Below are positions 29,042 to 35,559 of a DNA stretch of 64,000 nt, one piece after another. This DNA comes from Bradyrhizobium sp. in8p8. Its GTDB lineage: Bacteria; Pseudomonadota; Alphaproteobacteria; Rhizobiales; Xanthobacteraceae. Where the stretch lies: NCBI RefSeq assembly GCF_000426845.1, contig NZ_AUGD01000005.1, positions 248,001-312,000 of the forward strand, written 5' to 3'. Position 1 is the stretch's first letter, and every line of letters begins with the position of its first letter. Both the position numbers and the translations under genes were made by a program. The notes under the pieces are model-generated. The model was not told the DNA's origin and did no database searches. It worked only from the letters and a program-made list of their open reading frames with translations.

Positions 29042-29866
29042 ATGACTGGACAGAGAGCGGCGGGCGAACTGAAAGTTGCCATTGCAGGACTGGGCTCGAT
29101 CGGCACCAAGATCGCGGCTGCTCTGGATCGGGGTATCGAGGGACTGACGCTGTCCGCCGTCGCCGTGCGCGATCCCGCCAAGCATCACGCTTTCATCGGC
29201 GGCCTGCGCCGCCCGCCGCAGATCATGCCGATCGACCAGCTCGGCGGTGCCGCCGACATCGTGATCGAATGCGCGCCGAGCCGGCATCTGCGCGAGATCG
29301 TCGAGCCCGCCGTGAAGCGGGGCAAGACCGCACTTGTCGTCAGCGTCGGCGGGCTGCTCGACAATTTCGATCTGGTCGATCTCGCCCGCGCCAATGGCGG
29401 GCGCATCCTCGTGCCGACCGGCGCGCTGATCGGGCTCGATGCGGTGAACGCCGCTGCAATCGGCACCATTCATTCCGTGAAGATGGTGACGCGCAAGCCG
29501 ATCGACGGCCTGAAGGGCGCGCCGTTCATCGTCGAGAACAACATCGACATCGACAAGCTGCGCGAGCCGCTGAAGCTGTTCGAGGGTACGGCGCGCGAGG
29601 CCGCGAAGGGCTTTCCGGCCAATCTCAACGTCGCGGTCGCGCTGTCGCTCGCCGGCGTCGGGCCCGATCGCACGGAGGTGCAGATCTGGGCCGACCCGAC
29701 TATGACGCGCAACGTTCACCGCATCGAGGTCGAGGCGGATTCCGCCCGCTTCTCGATGTCGATCGAGAACATCCCGTCCGAGAATCCCAAGACCGGAATC
29801 ATCACCGCGCTGTCCGTGATCGCGCTGCTGCGCAAGCAGCGCGCCACGCTCTGCGTCGGGACGTAA
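29042..29866 (+). CDS. nadX: L-aspartate dehydrogenase NadX
   Basis: A 274-residue NAD(P)-dependent enzyme that oxidises L-aspartate to iminoaspartate, an alternative first step of NAD synthesis. It has a Rossmann site VAIAGLGSIGTKIAAAL, CAPSRHLREI, PTGALIGLDAV, and the catalytic-domain motifs PANLNVAVALSLAG, NVHRIE (catalytic His) and ENIPSENPKTG, all matching the NadX family. No nadA, nadB or nadC is in the window. It follows the hydrolase pair on the same strand. Confidence 0.88.
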   Translation: MTGQRAAGELKVAIAGLGSIGTKIAAALDRGIEGLTLSAVAVRDPAKHHAFIGGLRRPPQIMPIDQLGGAADIVIECAPSRHLREIVEPAVKRGKTALVVSVGGLLDNFDLVDLARANGGRILVPTGALIGLDAVNAAAIGTIHSVKMVTRKPIDGLKGAPFIVENNIDIDKLREPLKLFEGTAREAAKGFPANLNVAVALSLAGVGPDRTEVQIWADPTMTRNVHRIEVEADSARFSMSIENIPSENPKTGIITALSVIALLRKQRATLCVGT

Positions 29867-29876
29867 GTCTTACGGC

Positions 29877-31181
29877 TTACGCGCCCGTCACGCGCCAGAT
29901 CACGTTGCCGACGTCGTCGGCCATCAGCAGCGACGTCTTGTCGGGGCCGATCGCGACGCCCACCGGACGTCCATAGGATTCCTTCTCGTCCGGCGACAGG
30001 AAGCCCGACAGGATGTCGCGACCGGGGCCGGACGGCTTGCCGTTTTCGAATGGGATGAACACCAGCCTGTAGCCGGACAGCTTGCTGCGATTCCACGAGC
30101 CGTGCTGGCCGATCACCATGCCGTCTCCGAAGCCGGGCAGGGTGCCGGCGGGCATCCAGCACAGGCCGAGCGAAGCGGTGTGGCCGCCGAGCGCATAGTC
30201 CGGCTGAAGCGCCTTGGCGACCATCGCCGGATCCTGCGGCACGCGGTCGTCGACGGTCCTGCCCCAATAGCAATAGGGCCAGCCGTAGAAGCCGCCGTCG
30301 CGCACCGAGGTGAGATAATCCGGCGGGGTTTCGTCGCCGAGGCCGTCGCGCTCGTTGACGACCGTCCACAGCACGCCCGTGTTCGGCTCCCAGGCGAGGC
30401 CCACGGGATTGCGCAGGCCGCTTGCGAAGATGCGATGCGTGCCGGCCGCGAGGTCGAGCTCGTAGACCGCGGCGCGGCCTTCCTCGACCTCCATGCCCAT
30501 CTCGGCGATGTTGCTGAGCGAGCCGACGCCGGCATAGAGCTTCTTGCCGTCGGGGCTTGCCAGAAGACTGCGCGTCCAGTGCCCGCCCGGCTTGAACGTC
30601 GTGAGCCGCTTGCCCGGCGCGGTGATGCGATCGGCATCGGCAACGTAAGGGAAGGCCATCACGCCGTCGGTGTTGCCGACATAGAAGGTGTCACCGACCA
30701 GGGCCATGCCGAAGGGCTGGCTCAGGTTCTCCATGAAGGCGCCGCGAACTTCGGCGACGCCGTCGCCGTCGTTGTCGCGCAGCAGCGTGATGCGGTTAGC
30801 GGAAACGCCAAGCGCCGCGGCACGCCGCATGGTCGCCTGCATCGCAAAGTGAAACACCGTGCGCGGGGGACCTGCGATCTGCGTTGCTTCCGCGATCAGC
30901 ACATCGCCATTGGGCAGCACTTCGATCCAGCGCGGATGGTCGAGACCGGTCGCGAACGCATTGGCCTTGAGGCCGGGTGCAACAGTCGGCTTCTGACCCT
31001 CGCGCCAGCCGCGCGCGGTCGGCATCTTCAACGTCGGAATCGCGCCTTGCGGCTTCGCCTCGGGAATCGCCGGCGTCTCGCCCCAGGCCGGCGCGGGCTC
31101 AGTGCCCGACATCTTTCGCCATTGCAGCGCGATGCCGCCGATGAGAGCGACGAACTGCGCGAAGATGCTGGAAAACGTCAT
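29877..31181 (-). CDS. PQQ-type sorbosone/glucose dehydrogenase-like protein
   Basis: A 434-residue protein with an N-terminal membrane anchor (IFAQFVALIGGIAL) and a six-bladed propeller like the soluble glucose/sorbosone dehydrogenase family. Landmarks are LDHPRWIEVLPNGDVLIAE, ITLLRDNDGDGVAE, FYVGNTDGVM, SGLRNPVGLAWEP, and FGDGMVIGQHGSWNRSKLSGY with a conserved His. Likely a periplasmic sugar or aldehyde oxidation enzyme; PQQ use is inferred from the family. Confidence 0.85.
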   Translation of the reverse strand: MTFSSIFAQFVALIGGIALQWRKMSGTEPAPAWGETPAIPEAKPQGAIPTLKMPTARGWREGQKPTVAPGLKANAFATGLDHPRWIEVLPNGDVLIAEATQIAGPPRTVFHFAMQATMRRAAALGVSANRITLLRDNDGDGVAEVRGAFMENLSQPFGMALVGDTFYVGNTDGVMAFPYVADADRITAPGKRLTTFKPGGHWTRSLLASPDGKKLYAGVGSLSNIAEMGMEVEEGRAAVYELDLAAGTHRIFASGLRNPVGLAWEPNTGVLWTVVNERDGLGDETPPDYLTSVRDGGFYGWPYCYWGRTVDDRVPQDPAMVAKALQPDYALGGHTASLGLCWMPAGTLPGFGDGMVIGQHGSWNRSKLSGYRLVFIPFENGKPSGPGRDILSGFLSPDEKESYGRPVGVAIGPDKTSLLMADDVGNVIWRVTGA

Positions 31182-31316
31182 GACAGGCCCCCGTGTGCGC
31201 GCGCATCCAACTGGCTGACGGGGCTGACGTCAACCTGCGCGGCCGGCCACCGGGGCCTATTCCCGGGGAATGGCAGCCGATCGAATTTGCATGGGATCGA
31301 CGCCGCGTCGCCGCGA

Positions 31317-31526
31317 TCAGCGGCCGATCTGCCGCTCCAGCCGCCGCGCCGCGCGAAAATCTTCCAGGTGGTGGATGTTGGGGGCCAGCGCGGCTTCTCT
31401 GGACAACAGATGGTAGACCCGGGCCACCGTGCGCTGCTTCTGCTTCGCCCGGCCACGCGGAAGCGCCCGCGCCTTGCGGACGGCGGCAATGGCGTGCTCG
31501 CGAAAATAATCGTAGGCGTCCGACAT
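31317..31526 (-). CDS. Small conserved-looking hypothetical protein
   Basis: A 69-residue basic protein (DAYDYFREHAIAAVRKARALPRG, TVARVYHLLSREAALAPNIHHLEDFRAARRLERQ), mostly helical, with no recognised domain. ATG at 31526 is chosen because the upstream in-frame part crosses a partial palindromic repeat. Confidence 0.55.
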   Translation of the reverse strand: MSDAYDYFREHAIAAVRKARALPRGRAKQKQRTVARVYHLLSREAALAPNIHHLEDFRAARRLERQIGR

Positions 31527-31602
31527 GGCTCGGTGCTCTGCGAATGGTACAGGTGTCGAGGGAGTAACGGGCGTGGGGAGGGGCGGTTCCCTGGCCAACA
31601 GC

Positions 31603-31641
31603 GTCGTCGCCGGATGAGCGAAGCGCGATCTCCGGGACGAC
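31603..31641. repeat. Partial REP-like element
   Basis: GTCGTCGCCGG, a GAGCGAAGCGC hairpin remnant and CCGGGACGAC resemble the ends of the palindromic elements found near 8.8, 9.2 and 20.2 kb but lack the long core. It lies between two - strand genes. Confidence 0.45.
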
Positions 31642-31691
31642 AGGTCCCGCATGTCGTCTTGCTCGTGCGGGCTACAGGCTCGCGCTTCGGC

Positions 31692-32318
31692 CTACCGTGG
31701 CGACAGGAACGGAATGATCATCGGCACGCGGCGGCAATAAGCACCATAGGCATCTTCACCGAGTTCCTTCGACAGGAACACCTCTTCCATCCGGCCCTTT
31801 TGCCACATGCCGAGCGAGATCAGGATGGCGCCGAGGATAGCAGTCACCGTGCCGACGGCGATGCCGGTCGCCAGCATGCCCGCGATCAGGCCGGTGTAGA
31901 TCGGATGACGCACGATGCCGTAGGGGCCGGTGTCGATGACGCGATGGTCTTCCTTGTGGGTGATGGTGTTGGACCAGAACTTGCCGAGATGCAGCCGGCC
32001 CCACCAGGTGAACGAGATGCCGGCGAGCACGATCAGCGCGGTGACATAGACAGCCGTGTTGCTGAACACCCAGAGCGGCTTCTCGTTCAGCACTTCCGCA
32101 GTCCACGGCGTGAACAGGATGCCACCGACGAGAATCGGGATGCGATAGCGGCCGGACTCCAGCGTCATCACCTGCTTCTGCGTGCGGCCCTGCCAGAACG
32201 AGGCGCCGATCCAGCTGGCGAGCCAGGCAAGCCAGATCAAGGCGAGGAGTTGCGTCGGCCAGGTCGTGGTCCAGCCACCCCAGGCGACAGACAGAAGTTT
32301 GCTGAAATCGAAGGACAT
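31692..32318 (-). CDS. Isoprenylcysteine carboxyl methyltransferase-like membrane protein
   Basis: A 208-residue integral membrane protein with about five helices. It shows the ICMT/PEMT C-terminal signature HKVIDTGPYGIVRHPIYTGL-like (here HRVIDTGPYGIVRHP, about residues 130-145) followed by GLIAGMLATGIAVGT. Bacterial members methylate unknown small or lipid substrates. It precedes nothing obvious, but shares the strand with an epimerase and an Mpo1-like gene directly upstream. Confidence 0.82.
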   Translation of the reverse strand: MSFDFSKLLSVAWGGWTTTWPTQLLALIWLAWLASWIGASFWQGRTQKQVMTLESGRYRIPILVGGILFTPWTAEVLNEKPLWVFSNTAVYVTALIVLAGISFTWWGRLHLGKFWSNTITHKEDHRVIDTGPYGIVRHPIYTGLIAGMLATGIAVGTVTAILGAILISLGMWQKGRMEEVFLSKELGEDAYGAYCRRVPMIIPFLSPR

Positions 32319-32345
32319 GAAGGTTCTTTGCGTTGGGCGGCGACT

Positions 32346-33377
32346 CTAGCTCGCGCGCGAGGAGAGCGCGTGATGCTTGAGGGCGCCGGAGGGCTGCTCG
32401 CCGTTGCGGGCGAGCAGATGGGTAATGGTTTCGCGCAACACCGGCTCGATCGGACGCGGCGAATAGCCGAGCTCGGTGCGAGCCTTGCCGATCGACAGAT
32501 CGCTCGCGGCAAGCGCGATGCGCACGCCCTCGGCGGTGCCGTTGGGCGGCCGGCGGGTCACGTGATCGGCGATGTATTCGAGCATGATGGCTGATAGCTC
32601 AGCGAGCTTTCCGGGCACGACGACCGGAAGCTGCCGGCGGCCGCTCATCGCCGACATCATCCGCAGGACACTCCCGAGCGTGACGCAGTCGCCGCCGAGG
32701 ATGTAGCGCTGGCCGGCGCGGCCGCGCTCCATGGTCAGCAGGAGGCCCATGGCGACGTCGCGGACGTCGACGAGATTGACCAGGAAGTCGAGATGCGGCT
32801 GCACCTTCTTCTGGAGGAAGTACCAGAGCATCGCAGTCGGCGGCGTCAGATTGTGGTCGGCAGCGCCGATCGGCATGGTCGGCGTGCCGATCACAAGAGG
32901 GAAGCCCGCGGCTGCAGCCTTTGCGACATGATGCTCGGCGAGCGCCTTCGACCGCGTATAGGCGCCGGGCATTGCCTCGGCCGCCTGCAGCGCTTCCTCG
33001 GCGGGAACACCCTTGAGGTCGGAATAAGGGAACAGGATCGATTCGGTCGAGCAATGCAGGAACCGCGAGACGCCGCGCTTCATCGCCGCCGCGAGCACGA
33101 TCTCGGTGCCGCGGCAATTGACCTCGTGGAAGTCCTGCTTGTTGGCGACCCACATGCCGGGCAGGGCGGCGAGGTGATAGACCCGATCGACACCGGCGAG
33201 CGCCGCATCCACCGCATCGCGGTCCAGCACCGAGGCATGGGCATATTCAACGTCCGCGTTCGCGGCGGCCGGTGGACGGACATCGAGAACCCGCACCCGC
33301 TGCCCACGGGCGCGGAGCGCTTCTACGAGATGATGTCCGATGAAGCCACTGCCACCGGTAACCAGGACGAGAGCCAT
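32346..33377 (-). CDS. NAD-dependent epimerase / 3-beta-hydroxysteroid dehydrogenase-like SDR
   Basis: A 343-residue extended short-chain dehydrogenase: cofactor site VLVTGGSGFIGHHLVEAL, VYHLAALPG, catalytic Ser in HCSTESI and the Tyr/Lys pair in YTRSKALAEHHV. Overall layout resembles dihydroflavonol-reductase/sterol-dehydrogenase-like and HpnA-type proteins. No hopanoid genes are adjacent, so HpnA is not claimed. ATG at 33377 starts MALVLVTGGSG; the frame open to 33479 is not supported by homology. Confidence 0.85.
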   Translation of the reverse strand: MALVLVTGGSGFIGHHLVEALRARGQRVRVLDVRPPAAANADVEYAHASVLDRDAVDAALAGVDRVYHLAALPGMWVANKQDFHEVNCRGTEIVLAAAMKRGVSRFLHCSTESILFPYSDLKGVPAEEALQAAEAMPGAYTRSKALAEHHVAKAAAAGFPLVIGTPTMPIGAADHNLTPPTAMLWYFLQKKVQPHLDFLVNLVDVRDVAMGLLLTMERGRAGQRYILGGDCVTLGSVLRMMSAMSGRRQLPVVVPGKLAELSAIMLEYIADHVTRRPPNGTAEGVRIALAASDLSIGKARTELGYSPRPIEPVLRETITHLLARNGEQPSGALKHHALSSRAS

Positions 33378-33405
33378 GCAGAAGGTTGCTGTTTCGCTTT
33401 TGGGG

Positions 33406-33942
33406 TTATCGGGCGGAAAGGGAATTGGTCGGAAGAGGCGCCAGAATCGCGGCAAGGTCGCGACGGAAGCCCAAGGCAATGAATAATTTTGCCATCACGA
33501 ACATCGGTCCAAGCAAAAGATGCGAGGGAAACGTGAACAACGAGGCCTCGCGGCCCTCAAAAACCTTGTGGCCGATGGTTTGCGCGGCGAGGCCGAGCAC
33601 CACCAGCGCGGCGAAAATCGCCCACATCGTCGCGATGCTGACTTGGGCCGTGATCGTCGTCGCCACCGAAAACAGCACGATGGAGACGGCCAGAATGCCG
33701 AGCCCGAGCGCCACGTCGAGCAGCAGCCAATAAATCAATACCGGCAGGGCCAGGATCACTGCCAAGCTGACGTCGAAACCGAACAGCGGAAACTTGACCA
33801 GCGTCAACGGCAGCACTGCGCCGGTGAAGAGCAAGAGAATACCGATCACATGCATCGCCGTGTTCCGGGGATCGCGATGATACTCGACGTAGACGGCAAG
33901 TTGGCGCTGGAAAAAGCCACCCATTTCGGTCTCATGCAGCAT
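33406..33942 (-). CDS. Mpo1-like (DUF962) membrane protein
   Basis: A 178-residue membrane protein with the DUF962/YGL010w layout. VEYHRDPRNTAMHVIGI near the N-terminus has the conserved HxDPxN...H pattern, followed by four to five helices and QTIGHKVFEGREA near the C-terminus. In yeast Mpo1 is an iron-dependent dioxygenase in the alpha-oxidation of 2-hydroxy fatty acids. The bacterial role is not established. ATG at 33942 or 33924. It is 28 bases upstream of the epimerase gene, suggesting an operon. Confidence 0.8.
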   Translation of the reverse strand: MLHETEMGGFFQRQLAVYVEYHRDPRNTAMHVIGILLLFTGAVLPLTLVKFPLFGFDVSLAVILALPVLIYWLLLDVALGLGILAVSIVLFSVATTITAQVSIATMWAIFAALVVLGLAAQTIGHKVFEGREASLFTFPSHLLLGPMFVMAKLFIALGFRRDLAAILAPLPTNSLSAR

Positions 33943-34095
33943 GTTGGTCGGGAAGGGCGAACAGTGGCTATAGCACTGGACCGGGCGGTGCACAAACCGG
34001 TGCTTTGTCGCTTGAAGCCGCATTGGCGCGCCTGGAACACGCTACAAATCAACAGCACTTCAACAGGTTCCGTCGGCAGCGAAGCCCGCGTTCGT

Positions 34096-34761
34096 TCAGT
34101 GCTTCCTGGCGGGTTTTTTCGCCGCAGGCGCAGGAGCAGCCGGACGCGGCGCCTCCTCCGGCAGCTTGGCATAGGTCAGGATCTGCAACTGGCCGTTGAC
34201 GGGCGAGGTCGGCTTGGCCCGGTCGAGAAGCTGCTCCTCGCCGAGGCCGATCGGATGCAGTCGCTTGGTCGAGATCTTGAACGTGTTCACCAGCACATCG
34301 CGGATTGCATCTGCGCGGCGCTGGCTCAGGATCGCATTGGCCTCGCGCGTCTTCGAATTGGATTCGACATGGCCGACGATCAGGAACGTGTAGGGCAGCA
34401 GCGAGGAATGCACCAGCGCGTCCGCGATGCGGCCGACGGTCTGGTAGGAAGCCGGCTGAATGATCGGCGTGTCCGTGTCGAACTGGATCTGCGCATTGAA
34501 GGCGGGCAGCTTGGCCAGGTCGGGCGCAATCAGCGGCCGGTTCACGGGTCCTGGATCGTTCTTGATCCTGGTCTTGGCGCGCTCCATCACCTGCTGCTTC
34601 AGCGTCGGCAGATCGAGCTCGGCCGCTTCTTCGAAGCGGTTCAGCTTGCTCACGATCTCGTCGCGGGTCGGCGCTGACGTCTGCGCGCCCGCGGTGCCCG
34701 GCAGCAAGGCGAGCCCCAGCGCAACGGCCGCTCCAGTCATGATGTGCCTGGGCGCGCGCAT
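34096..34761 (-). CDS. OmpA-family exported protein
   Basis: A 221-residue protein with a signal peptide (AAVALGLALLPGTAGAQ). The C-terminal peptidoglycan-binding OmpA domain covers about 95-200: IQFDTDTPIIQPASYQTV, IVGHVESNSKTREANAILSQRRADAIRDVLV and RLHPIGLGEEQLLD. It ends in an Ala/Pro/Lys tail. The ATG overlaps the stop of the upstream Cys-rich gene as TGATG, so the two are translationally coupled and probably act together in the envelope. Confidence 0.88.
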   Translation of the reverse strand: MRAPRHIMTGAAVALGLALLPGTAGAQTSAPTRDEIVSKLNRFEEAAELDLPTLKQQVMERAKTRIKNDPGPVNRPLIAPDLAKLPAFNAQIQFDTDTPIIQPASYQTVGRIADALVHSSLLPYTFLIVGHVESNSKTREANAILSQRRADAIRDVLVNTFKISTKRLHPIGLGEEQLLDRAKPTSPVNGQLQILTYAKLPEEAPRPAAPAPAAKKPARKH

Positions 34762-35186
34762 CAGCGATACCCCGCGTCGTCAACGGCCTTCAGGCAGTTG
34801 TTGCTGATGCCCTTGGGCGTCGAGACCAGGCAGGGAATCGACTTGCTTGTCTCCTTGGTCGAGCCCCCGCAGACTTTGACGATCTCGCGCTGACAGGCAT
34901 TCGCCACGGTCACGCGCGCGGCGACGCGCTTCTGAATGGCCTCGAAAGCGCCGAGGTAATCGCTCGCGCATTGCGGCGAGAGGACGTCACGGTTGCGCGA
35001 CAGGCACTCCTTCAGCCGGTTCGAATCCGGGTTGACGCCGCGGCAATTGGCGATGATCTCTGCACCGCAGCTCGCCGCCAGCTTGCCGATCGAATCACCA
35101 AAGCTCATGGTCTCCGCCGCCGCAAGCGACGGCATCCCCAATGCAAGCACGATCAGTGTGACGGATCCCCGGACCATGGGGCGCAT
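34761..35186 (-). CDS. Exported Cys-rich protein, GLG1-repeat-like
   Basis: A 141-residue exported protein (signal peptide ending AAAE) with eight or so cysteines. The spacing is like the Cys-rich GLG1 repeat: CGAEIIANCRGVNPDSNRLKECLSRNRDVLSPQCASDYLGAF, then ACQREIVKVCGG and IPCLV. These probably form disulfides in the periplasm. Function unknown. Its stop codon overlaps the start of the OmpA-family gene, which is the best clue to its role. Confidence 0.72.
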   Translation of the reverse strand: MRPMVRGSVTLIVLALGMPSLAAAETMSFGDSIGKLAASCGAEIIANCRGVNPDSNRLKECLSRNRDVLSPQCASDYLGAFEAIQKRVAARVTVANACQREIVKVCGGSTKETSKSIPCLVSTPKGISNNCLKAVDDAGYR

Positions 35187-35266
35187 CTGATACGGGGAAG
35201 TTCGCGATGGTCAAGACCTGTTCGGGCGAGAACTGTCGGGAGTCGGCCCGGTGAGGCGAACAGTCC

Positions 35267-35551
35267 TCAATCCGCCGCCGGGAGGGGCGGCCATTCGACC
35301 AGGACGGCCGTGTGGTTCCTGAGGTCGTCGGCAAATTCAGGGGCGGCCCTGAGCTCGTCCAGCGTCCGCGGCGGAGGAAGCTCGCGCCCCTCCGCGATCA
35401 GCTCCTGCGCGTAGAACGCGATCGCCTCGGGTGCATTCTCCAGCGCCTCGTCGACGTCGTCGCCGCCGGAGATGCAGCCGGGCAGGTCGGGAAACCAGAG
35501 GCTGACCGCGTCCGGGGCTGCGTCCTCGATGATGGCAACGTACTGAGCCAT
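35267..35551 (-). CDS. Orphan HicB-family protein
   Basis: A 94-residue protein with the HicB antitoxin fold: VAIIEDAAPDAVSLWFPDLPGCISGGDDVDEALENAPEAIAFYAQELIAEG. There is no C-terminal DNA-binding helix-turn-helix or ribbon-helix-helix, and no hicA toxin next to it. The ATG at 35551 is nine bases after the uvrD stop, so it is probably co-transcribed with the helicase. Orphan HicB-like proteins are common; a toxin-neutralising role is not supported here. Confidence 0.82.
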   Translation of the reverse strand: MAQYVAIIEDAAPDAVSLWFPDLPGCISGGDDVDEALENAPEAIAFYAQELIAEGRELPPPRTLDELRAAPEFADDLRNHTAVLVEWPPLPAAD

Positions 35552-35559
35552 ACCGGCCG

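Noticed and set aside
30102..32594. An 830-codon + strand frame across the PQQ-dehydrogenase, small and ICMT-like genes
   Set aside because: It runs antisense through three genes with clear homology and a partial repeat; no domain was recognised.
32346..33377. HpnA of a hopanoid cluster
   Set aside because: The fold fits, but no hpn or shc gene is within the window.
35267..35551. Complete HicAB toxin-antitoxin system
   Set aside because: No hicA-like gene exists on either side and HicB lacks its DNA-binding end.
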